Shown: positions 12,001 to 20,987, counted from the first letter of the stretch. The stretch: 64,000 bases of DNA from Verrucomicrobiota bacterium (GCA_027493615.1 JAOSKK010000012.1:1-64000), one strand, 5' to 3'. The notes: generated from the letters alone by a model not told the origin. Made by a program: numbers and translations.

Positions 12001-13840
12001 TCATCCGGGCCACACCCTACAGCCCCCGCTGCCCCCGCAGCGTGTCTCCCGGCTGCCCCTCCGCTGCGTCGGTCGGCCACGGCTGCTAGGCACTGCCCGC
12101 CGTGGGTGGCGCTCGCCGACTCGCGCCAGAACATCGCACGTTCGTGCGTCGCGGTTATCCCGTCGTTTCTGGACCACAACACCTTGATCCGACCGCGCGA
12201 GTCCTCACGCTCCTCCCGGACCTCGGCCGTCATCTGGTCGAGGTAATCCCGCCCGACCTTCCGCGGCAGGGTCCACTGGCCGACCACCCCGTGCGTAAAC
12301 AGCGCCAGGTGATCCTTCAGGCTCGGGTTGGACCACCGGAAGAGTGGCAGGAGCCGGCGCCGGTGCCGCCCCTTGGCCGCCCCGAGCCTCGGGTCCACCA
12401 ACACCCGCCGCCACACCCGCCGCACGGTCTTGCCTGTCCGCGGGTCCTGGGCCAGGAACCACTCGGCGTCATCGCCCTTCATCGCCTTCCAGCCCGTCGC
12501 GAGGCAGAACCGGTACACTTCCGACGCCTTGAACCCGGTGTCGATCATGGCGTTAACCACCGGCACGTTCAGTTGCCGGCGGACCTCTTCCAACTCGGAC
12601 GTGGTGTTGCACCGGCCGTAGCCGATCAGCCGGCTGGCCCCGCCCGGCCCGAACGCCCGCGCCACCCAGAAGTAGTGCTCCCCGCCCCGTGCCTGCCGAT
12701 CCGCCGCCAGGAATCGGGTCTTCTCCAACGGCCACGCGTCGCCGAAGTCGTAGTCCGCCTTCCGTTCCTGGAGGTAGTCATCCCCCGTGACCAGCCACCG
12801 GTCCAGGTCCCACGGTTCCCCGAGGGTCTCGGTGACGAAAGTGAACATCGGCTCGATGTCACCCCCACCCGCATGGCGTCCACCGCCCCCAGGAACTCCT
12901 CGACGATGGCCCGCCACTCAATCCAGTGGGGCAGCAACGCGTTCCAGGTGTAGCTGACCCGTGAGCGCGGGGCGTTGGGGTTCTGGGGCACGAAGCGGCC
13001 GTGATTTTCGATCCACCGCCGGTCCACGGGCGTGTCCTTGATCCGATGCCCACACCCGGCGCACTCGAAGCGGATGGTGCCGGCCAGGACGTCGAACCGC
13101 CACTTGCCTTCGGGCTTGGTGAGGTCGTTGGAATCCCACTTGAGCTGCTCGAACTTCAGGGGCTGAAGGTGCTGGCAGGCCGGACACTCGAAGTGCCAGA
13201 CCCGCTGGTCCCCGGCGCGGTAGGCGGTGTCCATGGCGTCGCCCTTGGTGCCCGGCGTCGAGATGAGGAACCGGCGCGAGTTCCAGAAGGACCGTGTCCG
13301 TTTGAGGACCATTTCCAACCGGCCGGGGGCGTAGTTGCGGACTTCGTCGGCAAAGAGCCACCGGATGGGTTTGGACTGCAACCGGGCCTTCGACCCCGAC
13401 CAACCGGCATAGAAGGGCATCCCGTCGAAGGCGAACCCGGTGAGGGTGACTTCGGACAGGCGTTCCTTGACCGGGCGGCAGGTCTCGAAGGTCGGAGTCA
13501 ACCGGTCACGGAGGAAGTCCCGGAGTTCATCCTTGGTGGCGGTGACCCACATGGCGGGGCCGGGATCCTCGGCGATGGCCCAGCAGGCGCAGTTCATGAC
13601 CGTCTGGGTCTTGGCGCTCTGGGCGGCGCACTGGACGGCGATGTCGCGGACGGCGTTGTTGGCGAAGTCCTCCATGACGGCCCGGACCCAGGGCGAGGCG
13701 TCCGAACGCCACCGGCCGGGCAAGGGCGAGGTTTCATCCACGTGGACATGCTCTTCACACCACTGCCAGGGAGGGCGGCGGTCGGCCGGTTTGCAGGCGG
13801 CGCAGAAGCCCGCCACGAGGGGATGCGGTGATGGTCCCAC
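12001..13840 (-). CDS. Phage terminase large subunit, GpA family, frameshifted
   Basis: Starts at GTG 13840. The ATPase part shows a degenerate Walker region (VQCAAQSAKTQTVMNCACWA), PIRWLFADEVRNYAPG (Walker B-like) and RRFLISTPGTKGDAMD (coupling motif), then a zinc-type region with CPACQHLQPLKF and CAGCGHRI. The frame shifts near 12870 into the nuclease half (KASEVYRFCLATGWKAMKGD, then RRVLVDPRLGAAKGRHRRRL). A further shift near 12160 gives an end reading ARTCDVLARV, like the usual C-terminus. GpA-type terminases cut and pump phage DNA into capsids. It lies downstream of three small phage genes on the same strand. Total length is about 600 residues, near the family norm. Confidence 0.82.
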
Positions 13841-14045
13841 ACTTATAGGGCGGAACGTTACGCCTCGCGGCAGAAGCGGCGGGGGCAGGACCTTACCCCT
13901 GGCCCGGGTCGGAAAACCGCCGAGGCACCGGTTCGCGCCTGATCTCGGGGCGGTCTCGGCCGAAGGTCCGGCGACGCAGAAAGCCCCTCGGGGTCACCGA
14001 GGGGCCTGAGGTCGGGCGTGGCCGACGCGCCTACTTGGCGGTCAG
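13833..14045. repeat. Direct repeat copy 1 (about 215 bp)
   Basis: Nearly the same sequence as 15488-15703. It carries the last codons of the lysine-rich gene, the hairpin terminator and the intergenic DNA up to the terminase start codon. The two copies flank the cargo genes at 14215-15337. Shared stretches include GGTCCCACAC, GGCAGGACCTTACCCCTGGC and GCGACGCAGAAAGCCCCTCG. Confidence 0.88.
13983..14005 (-). terminator. Hairpin terminator in repeat copy 1
   Basis: GCCCCTCGG and CCGAGGGGC form a 9-bp stem around a 5-base loop. No T-tract is evident. It is copied at 15638-15660, downstream of the lysine-rich gene. Confidence 0.5.
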
Positions 14046-14214
14046 CGCTGGCGGAGCGTGCAGAAGCGAGGTTGACGCCTGTTGCTCAGAGGGCAGACCG
14101 CGATTTGCTCCACCTACGTGCGCGGGAGGTGCGTGGGAGGCTTGCGGCGTCACGCGGGGGGAGATAATTGGCAGGACACTGAAGTCGGTGGCGGTGCATC
14201 GGGAGGTGCCGTCG

Positions 14215-14766
14215 CTACAGGCCGATGAAGTCGCGCAGGAACCGCTCCTTGACCGTGACGCGCAGGAATATCACGTATCCGACGGCCATGCCGCCGGCGA
14301 CAAGGAAACCAGTCAGGTGACGCAACAGGCCAATGTCCTTACATCGGACCGTCGTCTCGAGACCTGAGTCCCAAGGAAGCCTTCCGTGCCGCTTTCCAAA
14401 GGAGTAGCAATCGTAGAGCGCGAACATCGTCGGAAACGGAAAGAAGACCAAATAGTACAGGCCACGAGCGAGAGCCTTGTGTCCCCGGCTCAAGGCGTGT
14501 CCGAATCTGGGTCGCCGGATTCCTTCGCCGCAGACTCGAATGCCCATGAACCACTTGCCGGGGGTTGAAGATGTTGCCCAGACAAGCACCGCCTCGTAGA
14601 GGAGAAAGAACCAGAGCCACGCGATGAATGTCCCGACATACGAAGGAACCGGATGCCTTTCATAGGGTATGTCTTGCCCGATGGACACCACGGCGAGCGC
14701 AGCGACGGACTCGAACAGCACGCGAGCGCAGCCAAGGTCAATGAACTTCCCCCAGCAGCGCGCCAA
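14215..14766 (-). CDS. RDD-family membrane protein
   Basis: 183 residues from a TTG codon. ARCWGKFIDLGCARVLFES matches the RDD N-terminal helix (Arg, then Asp), and SSTPGKWFMGIRVCGEGIR is the loop typical of the family (TPGK...GI+V). Three to four hydrophobic segments are visible (AWLWFFLLYEAVLVWA, GLYYLVFFPFPTMFALY, GFLVAGGMAVGYVIFL). The frame stays open upstream to about 14930 with a plausible linker (EPPLQASHGVGPFRSEIPPA) and a degraded Cys-rich stretch, so the true start is probably earlier. RDD proteins are inner-membrane proteins of mostly unknown or transport-related role. It lies inside the DNA flanked by the 215-bp direct repeats. Confidence 0.7.
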   Translation of the reverse strand: MARCWGKFIDLGCARVLFESVAALAVVSIGQDIPYERHPVPSYVGTFIAWLWFFLLYEAVLVWATSSTPGKWFMGIRVCGEGIRRPRFGHALSRGHKALARGLYYLVFFPFPTMFALYDCYSFGKRHGRLPWDSGLETTVRCKDIGLLRHLTGFLVAGGMAVGYVIFLRVTVKERFLRDFIGL

Positions 14767-15337
14767 CAGCGCGGGCGGAATCTCGGACCGGAACGGACCG
14801 ACACCGTGACTCGCTTGCAGCGGGGGCTCTTGACTCGGCTGCGCGAGCGCCGGCTCGGCCGCATTGCGGGGAGGCCCCCGGTTCAGGCGGGCATGCGCTG
14901 GACCCCGTTTGCCCCGCAGATGTCAGGTCTTCCCCACGATTCCTGGTCGCGACCCAAATCAGCACTATTGCCGCTGCCGTGGGCACGGCGATCACGGCCC
15001 ATTCCACCACAAGCCTGCCGTAGTCAACCACGGCTCCTTTGTCTGGCGGTGAGAACAGGAAGAAGCGGGACGAATGGCCTTCGGTGGGCGGGAACAAAGT
15101 GACGGCGAGGAACAACGTGACCGCAGCCACAACACTTGCCTCGATGCCGTTCCAAGCGGTTCCGCCCCAGCCGAAGCAGACCATAAGCACCGAGACCGTC
15201 CAGGTGGCCGCGACCCCGGCCAGCAAGAGCATGGCGAACTCACAGTGCGGTCCGTCCGTGCCGTCAACCAGGGTGCCTCCCGCGGCAAGCAACAGGACCA
15301 CGCTTACTACGATGCTGATTCGTCGCAGCGACTTCAT
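14738..15337 (-). CDS. Hypothetical multi-pass membrane protein
   Basis: The start MKSLRRISIVVSVVLLLAAG is a signal anchor. Further hydrophobic segments are CEFAMLLLAGVAATWTVSVL, VVAAVTLFLAVTLF and VEWAVIAVPTAAAIVLIWVA, so about four membrane helices. After about 14920 the frame reads as low-quality Arg/Ala/Ser sequence and overlaps the likely N-terminus of the RDD protein, so the real protein probably ends near there. I do not recognise the family. It and the RDD gene are on the same strand and form the cargo between the two direct repeats. Confidence 0.55.
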   Translation of the reverse strand: MKSLRRISIVVSVVLLLAAGGTLVDGTDGPHCEFAMLLLAGVAATWTVSVLMVCFGWGGTAWNGIEASVVAAVTLFLAVTLFPPTEGHSSRFFLFSPPDKGAVVDYGRLVVEWAVIAVPTAAAIVLIWVATRNRGEDLTSAGQTGSSACPPEPGASPQCGRAGARAAESRAPAASESRCRSVPVRDSARAVGALLGEVH

Positions 15338-15487
15338 TCAGGCCGTCCAAAGTCCCTCGTTCGGCTTCGGGAACCGGGTTGCAGCGTATGAGTGCTGTTA
15401 TGAGGCGCAAGTGTAATCCGGCCAGGCCTGGAATCCTCAGCCAAGACATCGAGGCGAAAGCCGAAACCCTCGAGGACATTCGGTAAC

Positions 15488-15703
15488 GGTCCCACACCTA
15501 TAGTGCGGAACGGTAGCGCGTAACGGCGCGAAGCCGCGGGCAGGACCTTACCCCTGGCCGGGATCGGAAAACCGCCGAGGCACCGGTTTGCGCCTGATCT
15601 CGGGGCGGTCTCGGGCGACGGTCCGGCGACGCAGAAAGCCCCTCGGGGTCGCCGAGGGGCCGGAGGTCGGGCGTGGGCGACGCGCCTACTTGGCGGCCAT
15701 CAG
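15488..15703. repeat. Direct repeat copy 2 (about 215 bp)
   Basis: Partner of 13833-14045, in the same orientation. This copy is joined to the complete lysine-rich gene, so it is probably the original 3' end. The other copy keeps the junction with the terminase gene. Confidence 0.88.
15638..15660 (-). terminator. Hairpin terminator after the lysine-rich gene
   Basis: The same 9-bp stem as at 13983-14005 (GCCCCTCGG / CCGAGGGGC), 26 bp past the stop codon of the lysine-rich gene. Confidence 0.5.
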
Positions 15704-16244
15704 CTCGAACACGCGCTGGAAGAGCCGGACCCGGCCGGTGATCCGGCGGACGATCTTCACCGCTTGCGCGTCCCCGAGCTTGAAGGCGCTCTTCAGCTCC
15801 GCGGCGATGGCCTCCTTGTCTTTCCCGCTCCAGGAACAGGAAGGAAACCAGCCCGCCCTTGGTGGCTTTGAGTTCCTCGAGGTTACCCGGCAACCGGTCA
15901 CCGGTCTCGGCGTCGGCGTCCGCCTCGGCCTTGCTCTTCTTGGCGACCTTCTCCGCCTTGTCGGCCTTTGGTGCGGCTTCCCGCTTGGCTTTCGGCGCCT
16001 TCGCCTTCGGGGTCTGCACTTGCGCGCCGGCGGTTTCGCCCATGTCCTTGGCCGTCTGCCACCCATCCTCCTTCTCTGCCTTCACGGCCTGCGGCGTCTC
16101 GACCTTCAGGTCGGCGCTCACGAGCGGGGTCATGAGGGGCTTCGACGTCGTCGGCACTTTCGAGGCCTTCGCCTTCGGCGCGGCGCTGGTGGCTTCGGTG
16201 GTGCTGTTCTCCTTGTTGCTGTTGCTGTTCTTGCTGGTCTTCAC
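15686..16244 (-). CDS. Lysine/alanine-rich phage-module protein, one frameshift
   Basis: About 185 residues from GTG 16244, preceded by GGAG 7 bases upstream. The N-terminal two thirds are low-complexity Lys/Ala/Ser (TPKAKAPKAKREAAPKADKA), histone-H1-like. The C-terminus, after a frameshift near 15830, is a compact helical part (AIAAELKSAFKLGDAQAVKI, then LFQRVFELMAAK). Its start overlaps the stop of the upstream 99-residue gene (GTGA), so the two are translationally coupled. It sits between small genes and the large terminase; a DNA-binding or packaging helper is possible but unproven. Confidence 0.65.
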
Positions 16245-16540
16245 GTTGTTCTCCGTTCTGCTTTGTTGTTGTCCATCTGTACCGAACGTGAGCTCTCTCG
16301 GGTGGGAGGGCGGAGACTGTCCAAGGGTATTTTGGAGAATCCATGTCCCCCGTCGGCATGAGCTTCCGGCGGGGTCTCGCGCAAGACAGCGGCCCCGGCG
16401 GGTTCCCGTTCGCCCAGGCGCCGGGCGACCTCGAGGGCGCCGCGCTTGTACACGCAGAGGCAAACCAGGACGCCGGCCCGATCCCGCAGCGCCCAGAATC
16501 GGCTACGGCCGTGCTTGGTGACGGTGAAGCCGTTCATCAC
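16241..16540 (-). CDS. Small conserved protein of unknown role
   Basis: 99 residues. The start MMNGFTVTKHGRSRFWALRD followed by LVCLCVYKRGALEVARRL is a short conserved unit that I associate with mobile elements of this bacterial group; the remaining half is disordered. Its start overlaps the stop of the upstream gene by 4 bp and its stop overlaps the start of the lysine-rich gene, so three genes form one coupled operon. No function can be assigned. Confidence 0.6.
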   Translation of the reverse strand: MMNGFTVTKHGRSRFWALRDRAGVLVCLCVYKRGALEVARRLGEREPAGAAVLRETPPEAHADGGHGFSKIPLDSLRPPTRESSRSVQMDNNKAERRTT

Positions 16541-16968
16541 AAGGGAATGAACCAGCCGTTGTGTTCGCGGATCGCCCGGTCGTAGACCGCCTCGATCACA
16601 GACTGAAGGGTGTCGCAGTACACGTCCCGCTCGCAGGCCAGGACCATGGAAGCCGGTTGCCGGCCCCGATGCCCTTCAACCAGCCAGACCGTGTAGGTGT
16701 CGTTGGGTTCGTAGGCGATGATGAGCGTCCACCGACGCCCCCTCTTCCCGTTGACCCGGCATTGGAGGCCAACCTCGTAATCCACGAACCCCTGGCCGGC
16801 TTCGGACACCAGCCGGGAAGTCCGGGCCGAACGGTATTCACCGATTAACTCGGCGCACCGGTAGCTCAGGGCCGTAGCGCCGATGTAGGTGAAGGCTCCG
16901 TGTAATCCTAGGCCGCCCGCTTGCGCGATGATCGCCTGGACCGTCTCAGGTAGAGATGCAAGTTGCAT
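16537..16968 (-). CDS. Hypothetical protein, phage-module operon
   Basis: 143 residues, intact (MQLASLPETVQAIIAQAGGL, then RRWTLIIAYEPNDTYTVWLV and RDVYCDTLQSVIEAVYDRAI). The alternating beta strands look like a small alpha/beta fold. No signal peptide or membrane helix. It lies 46 bp downstream of the small-terminase remnant and overlaps the next gene by 4 bp. Family not recognised. Confidence 0.65.
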   Translation of the reverse strand: MQLASLPETVQAIIAQAGGLGLHGAFTYIGATALSYRCAELIGEYRSARTSRLVSEAGQGFVDYEVGLQCRVNGKRGRRWTLIIAYEPNDTYTVWLVEGHRGRQPASMVLACERDVYCDTLQSVIEAVYDRAIREHNGWFIPL

Positions 16969-17014
16969 ACAGCGAGCCTCTTAGAGGGCGCGCCGCTGAG
17001 GGGTCCACTGGCGA

Positions 17015-17330
17015 TCAATCCTTCCGTTGCCACGCGTTCAGCCGCTCATCCAGCGTGTGCAACTGCTTCAGGATCTCATCCTCCTCCTCCTTCAACCGCT
17101 CTTCGATCACGGGCACCGGCTGCCCCTCGAGGGAAGGTGCGACACGATGCAGCCGGGTCAGGACCTTCCGGATGGCCGATCCCAACTCCGCCCCCAGGTG
17201 GCTGACCTCCTCGGCCGGGATCAACTCCCGCTTCAACTGGCCCAACTCGACCTTCAGCTTGGCGTTCTGCAACACCACGTGCTCGGCGCGTTCCTGGTCG
17301 TACCTGGGCGCGCGGCGTGTTGAGGCCAGG
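17015..17330 (-). pseudogene. Small terminase subunit (Nu1-like), 5'-truncated
   Basis: Readable from about 17330 (PRYDQERAEHVVLQNAKLKV) to 17015 (TLDERLNAWQRKD). The coiled coil followed by LIPAEEVSHLGAELGSAIRK and VIEERLKEEEDEILKQL is the usual C-terminal half of Nu1-type small terminases, which recognise phage DNA for packaging. The N-terminal helix-turn-helix half is missing: the frame loses protein character upstream of 17330, where the CpXC gene region begins. A second, shorter copy of this C-terminus lies at 18791-18960. Confidence 0.65.
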
Positions 17331-17453
17331 AAGGCGGGCCAGGAAGTAGTGGTGGACGCGGACGGCGCCGTTATGGCACTAGTCCACCATGTCCCCGACA
17401 AAACTGGCCGACCTGATTGGGCGTCTCCTCCCTTCACTGACCGGAGGACTGCG

Positions 17454-18488
17454 ATGAGCAGCACGTCCAGCGACACGGCGCGGTGTGGAACGTGCGGCCA
17501 TGAAGCCCGCATCGAGATGCACCGGAGCGTGAACGCCAACCATCATGAACTTCGCGAGGCGCTTCTGTCGGGTGAACTCATGACCCACCGTTGTCCCTCG
17601 TGCGGTGAGGTTTCGGAGTTGGATTACCCGCTCCTGTATCACGACATGGCGCGGCAGTATTTGGTCTACCTGGTCAGCCCTCGCTATGCGCCGGACAAGG
17701 CAGCCCTCGAACGCGGACTGCCATCGGAGGCGGATACCCGCAGCTATCTAGAGATCGGGCCCTACCGCTTCCGCGTCGTCAGGTCCCTCGCCGAACTGGT
17801 GGAGAAGATCCGCATCTTTGACGCGGGTCTGGATGATCGGGCGATTGAATGGGTGAAGGCGGTGTCGACTACCCGAGCGGCCAACCCGGCGGGCGAGGGG
17901 AACGATGGGCAGGCATCACCCCGGAGCCCCGCCGTAGAGAGCGCCAGCTTCCAGCGGGTTGTGGACCGTCCAGACGGCAGCCGATTGTTGGCGTTTCAGC
18001 CGGTTCTGAGGCTCGACGAGGCTCCAGAACTCGCCGGACTCCCGTTCACCCTATTCTGGCCGATGGCGGTTTATGAAGAAACCGCCCGGAGCTTGGACGT
18101 TCACCTGCCGCTGGAGGCGCCGTTCAACGGCCAGTGGCATCTCGTGGACGCGGACTTCCTCCGCGCCCGCCTGCCGAACTTGCCGAAACTGCCCAAGCCC
18201 TCATCGGCCCCCACAGAAAGCGGATCGGGACACGCTCCGGAGTCAATCCGTCAGCGTCCACCTTCTCGGGGGCCGGTTGAGACGTCCTCGAAGGGAGGCG
18301 CGCGATCCGCTCCGGGCATCCCGCCGCAGATGAAGACTGCGCTTCTGGCTGCTGGGGTGGTGTTCTGCGGGATCGCGAGCATAGCGACATGGCGCGCGAT
18401 GCCGAATCCCACCGCCGCAATCCTCCTGGCCAGTTTGGGGGTGTTCCTCGCGGTCAATCTCGCGCGCTCCTTCCGGGAGGGCGGCTGA
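17454..18488 (+). CDS. CpXC-domain protein with C-terminal membrane helices
   Basis: 344 residues from ATG 17454, with GGAGG 7 bases upstream; the longer frame to the left antisense to the terminase remnant is not coding. The N-terminus has two CxxC pairs (RCGTCGHEARIEMHRSVNAN and HRCPSCGEVSELDYPLLYHD) with LREALLSGEL between, as in CpXC zinc-ribbon proteins. The middle is a beta-rich domain (LAFQPVLRLDEAPELAGLPF). A Pro/Ser linker leads to two hydrophobic helices (TALLAAGVVFCGIASIATW and TAAILLASLGVFLAVNLA). Likely a zinc-binding membrane-anchored protein of unknown role. It is plus-strand cargo between two copies of the small-terminase 3' end. Confidence 0.72.
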   Translation: MSSTSSDTARCGTCGHEARIEMHRSVNANHHELREALLSGELMTHRCPSCGEVSELDYPLLYHDMARQYLVYLVSPRYAPDKAALERGLPSEADTRSYLEIGPYRFRVVRSLAELVEKIRIFDAGLDDRAIEWVKAVSTTRAANPAGEGNDGQASPRSPAVESASFQRVVDRPDGSRLLAFQPVLRLDEAPELAGLPFTLFWPMAVYEETARSLDVHLPLEAPFNGQWHLVDADFLRARLPNLPKLPKPSSAPTESGSGHAPESIRQRPPSRGPVETSSKGGARSAPGIPPQMKTALLAAGVVFCGIASIATWRAMPNPTAAILLASLGVFLAVNLARSFREGG

Positions 18489-18623
18489 ATGGCAAAAGGG
18501 CGCCGGCATTCCCCGGGCAGTATGGCCGACGTGGTAAGCCTTGTCCGCGAACTGCCGCTGATTCAGGGCGATGGGAAGCGGCTCATCAATCCCACGCCGG
18601 AGGAAGTCGATGGCAGCCTCTGA
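18489..18623 (+). CDS. 44-residue hypothetical protein
   Basis: ATG 18489 follows the CpXC stop codon directly. It reads MAKGRRHSPGSMADVVSLVR and ends VDGSL. The hydrophobic/charged pattern (ADVVSLVRELPLIQGDGKRL) is protein-like and the junction suggests co-translation. No family recognised. It could be the start of a longer gene lost by a frameshift, since another frame opens at 18610 but soon loses protein character. Confidence 0.4.
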   Translation: MAKGRRHSPGSMADVVSLVRELPLIQGDGKRLINPTPEEVDGSL

Positions 18624-18790
18624 GGGAATTAAGCTGGCTAGCGATCCGCGCGTGGTCTTCCTGACCGAGCCGTCCGGTCTGGAATCCGCGTTTCGGAGTT
18701 TCACCCAAGCAACTTCTCCGTCGCAGGCATGGTGGACGGACGCCTGCTTGTCGATCCGCCCCGCGTGCAGACTCCGGTCCGATCAGTTCG

Positions 18791-18960
18791 CCCCTTGCCA
18801 CTGCTCAAGCCGATCATCCAGGATCTGCAGTTGGGCCAGGACCTCCCCTTCCTGCTCGCGCAGCCGGTCCTCGATCACCACCGCCGGCTGGCCCTTCCAA
18901 AGACGGCGCCACCCGATGCACCCGCGTGAGCATGTTCCGGATGGCCTTCCCGTTCAACCG
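18791..18960 (-). pseudogene. Second fragment of small terminase C-terminus
   Basis: The minus strand reads LNGKAIRNMLTRVHRVAPSL, then after a one-base shift VVIEDRLREQEGEVLAQL and ILDDRLEQWQG. This matches the end of the remnant at 17015-17330 (AIRKVLTRLHRVAPSL, ERLKEEEDEILKQL). It is a diverged partial duplicate on the far side of the CpXC cargo. Confidence 0.7.
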
Positions 18961-19388
18961 ACCCACGCGTATCTGGCCGGCCCGACCTTCTTGAGCTCCG
19001 TGACCCGTTTGCCTGTCGAGTGGAACCAGACGAACAGGTTCTTGGGATTGGCACCGAGCTTGGCGGCGAGGTCGGCCACCCTGATCCCCGACGGGCCGGC
19101 GGCCTTCACCTGAGCGAGCACCGACGCCTTGAGCTGCCCGCGCGGCTGACGTTTGGTCCTCCCGGCCGGCTTGGCGACCACTGCCCGGGCACTTGTGGTG
19201 GCGGCCTTGCGCGGCGTGCGTGAGGTCGGGCGGCCCGCTGGCCCCTTCGTTGCCTTGGATTCGACGTCAAGTTCCCAGGCGGCGAGTCGCAGGGTGACGT
19301 CCTTGAGCTGCGCCTGCAGCGCCTCCCTCCGTTCCACGAGCGTGGCGATCTGTTTCAGGGCAGCGGAGGTAAGTTGCGTCAGATTCAT
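18954..19388 (-). CDS. Coiled-coil plus winged-helix-like DNA-binding protein
   Basis: 144 residues from ATG 19388 (MNLTQLTSAALKQIATLVER). An N-terminal coiled coil (LVERREALQAQLKDVTLRLA) is followed by a basic Ala/Lys/Arg linker and a C-terminal helix-turn-helix-like part (VLAQVKAAGPSGIRVADLAA, then FVWFHSTGKRVTELKKVGPA). This plan resembles small nucleoid or regulatory proteins common in Verrucomicrobia. An upstream in-frame start at 19469 exists but the extra 27 residues look noncoding. Exact role unknown. Confidence 0.62.
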   Translation of the reverse strand: MNLTQLTSAALKQIATLVERREALQAQLKDVTLRLAAWELDVESKATKGPAGRPTSRTPRKAATTSARAVVAKPAGRTKRQPRGQLKASVLAQVKAAGPSGIRVADLAAKLGANPKNLFVWFHSTGKRVTELKKVGPARYAWVG

Positions 19389-19506
19389 CGGGACTGAGTG
19401 TACGCGTCCGGGCTGCGGCAGACAAGACGTCGATCTCCCGGCACCGATGCGCCAGGCACTCCCGTGCATCCCGAAAGACCAGGCGCGTTGTGGTCTTGCG
19501 CCCCAT

Positions 19507-19848
19507 TCAACCCTGGCCGCCCGGGCCCGACGTGTGGGCGACCGACGTAACGACGACGAGCCGTGCCCCTGCTCTCATGGCAGCCACGGAGTTCCCTGCG
19601 GGTGTGTCATCTTCCACGGTGTAGGGGTGAGCGTAGTCGACGGCATCTCGGAGAGCGGCCCGCCCCCGACGGCCTGGTTGAGTCAGGTAGAAACAGAACA
19701 TGTGCTCATCCACCCGGTCATACGCTCCGTAGATGGCCTTGTGCAGATCCCACAGGGACCGATCGACTCCCATACGGATGCATCGCCAAATCTCGGCCGC
19801 GCCAACGAGAGCGGCCTGGAGGTCGAAGGCGGCAGCGGTTCGAGTCAT
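19507..19848 (-). CDS. Hypothetical protein coupled to a LexA-like regulator gene
   Basis: 113 residues from ATG 19848 (MTRTAAAFDLQAALVGAAEI, then AIYGAYDRVDEHMFCFYLTQ). Its start overlaps the stop of the upstream gene by 4 bp. A short helical, acidic protein with no membrane segment; family not recognised. Confidence 0.5.
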   Translation of the reverse strand: MTRTAAAFDLQAALVGAAEIWRCIRMGVDRSLWDLHKAIYGAYDRVDEHMFCFYLTQPGRRGRAALRDAVDYAHPYTVEDDTPAGNSVAAMRAGARLVVVTSVAHTSGPGGQG

Positions 19849-20279
19849 ATCAGCCTGGCCAGTTGATCTGCCGGGACCAACACCTTGAGCGATCGGGCCG
19901 CACCGGGATTGCGATAGATCAGCCCCTTCTTCTCCAGGGTGAGAATCATCTGGTGCACCGTGGGCGGGGAGACTTGGAAGAAGTGCTGCATCTCGTGCTC
20001 CGCCGGGGGCACTCCATGCAGCGCCGTGTACTGGTGAATGAACGCCAGGTACCGGCCCTGCTTGTCCGTGAAGCGCGGCGGAGGTGCTTCCCGCCGCCGT
20101 TCCTCCGGACAGAGCACCGTCGTCATCCGGCCGCCCTCGAACACCACGATGTGCTCGTGACCGGCCCGACCCTCCGATAGCCACTGTCGCTTCCTGAGAC
20201 TGCGCCGCTTCAGTTCGCGGATGGTGTTTTCGAAGAAGTGCGCGACGTAGCCGCAATCGCACTGGTACGACGAGGGCAT
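19845..20279 (-). CDS. Winged-helix regulator with LexA-type DNA-binding domain
   Basis: 144 residues from ATG 20279 (MPSSYQCDCGYVAHFFENTI). The N-terminus has a short Cys-containing basic part. From about residue 70 it carries a LexA-like winged helix (FTDKQGRYLAFIHQYTALHG, then QHFFQVSPPTVHQMILTLEK and GLIYRNPGAARSLKVLVP). There is no LexA peptidase domain. The same solo domain is common as a small regulator in mobile elements. It is followed by a coupled small gene. Confidence 0.68.
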   Translation of the reverse strand: MPSSYQCDCGYVAHFFENTIRELKRRSLRKRQWLSEGRAGHEHIVVFEGGRMTTVLCPEERRREAPPPRFTDKQGRYLAFIHQYTALHGVPPAEHEMQHFFQVSPPTVHQMILTLEKKGLIYRNPGAARSLKVLVPADQLARLI

Positions 20280-20831
20280 GATTTCCTTCGGCACAGCGGC
20301 GAGCCTGGCAGAGCCTGGGGCGCCTTTCAACACCCGGGACCGGTAGAGCCGTCGGGGCATCAAGCCGTCGTTTGGTGGGGCGGCATCCTGGAGCGATCCC
20401 CCCCTGCAGGCTGCCGCTGCAGTACGACGGCAAGGCTCAATCGCCACGTCATGGGGACCCGGAATGCGCTGAGATCCGTTCACCCTGCAGCCTCTGTGAG
20501 CGAATCGGTCCTCCCGTCGGCGGAGGCTAGCCACGCCTGAGAGAGCGTAACGAACCAGCGGTGATGACGAGGTGTTGTTCACGTGTCAGAAATCTCGGTG
20601 CACGCGTTTCTGGGCTTGATGGCCTCCAGTGGGGGATCGTCGGGTTTCTTTGCCCGGCTGCAAGCCGATCGGCCAGGAGCTGGACGGAGGGACACGTAAC
20701 CCCGGTCCACAGCCAGTGCCGCACCGCGGACCGGTGTAACCACGTCGGACGTCTGCACGTTTCGCAACCCGAGAACGCTTCAGAACGGACATCAAGACAG
20801 CGGCGGTGTCGGTTGACACCGCCCGCTGTCT
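20280..20831. other. Gap with no supported gene
   Basis: Frames here are short and read as shadow sequence on both strands. No tRNA, hairpin terminator with T-tract, or repeat was recognised. It separates the phage-like module from the first mobilisation module and probably holds the promoter for the plus-strand operon that begins at 20832. Confidence 0.45.
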
Positions 20832-20987
20832 ATGACGAACACCTCAAACACCTCCACGTCGTCCGTAACTGAACGTCTTGCCCGGCTCTGCCAGGAACCA
20901 CCCCGTCGCCTCCGGGGAAAGGCCGAGGTTCTGGATTGGCTCCTCGAAGCCGTCATCGAGGGCGCCCAACTCCGCCTGGTCCGATGA
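20832..20987 (+). CDS. 51-residue protein at head of mobilisation operon
   Basis: ATG 20832 to TGA 20987. It reads MTNTSNTSTSSVTERLARLC and ends VIEGAQLRLVR, with an amphipathic C-terminal helix (VLDWLLEAVIEGAQLRL). Its stop overlaps the coupling-ATPase start (ATGA), which fixes that start at 20984. No family recognised; small accessory DNA-processing proteins often occupy this place. Confidence 0.55.
   Translation: MTNTSNTSTSSVTERLARLCQEPPRRLRGKAEVLDWLLEAVIEGAQLRLVR

Noticed and set aside
16956..17453. N-terminal extension of the CpXC gene
   Set aside because: It runs antisense to the small-terminase remnant and lacks protein character; GGAGG before ATG 17454 sets the start.
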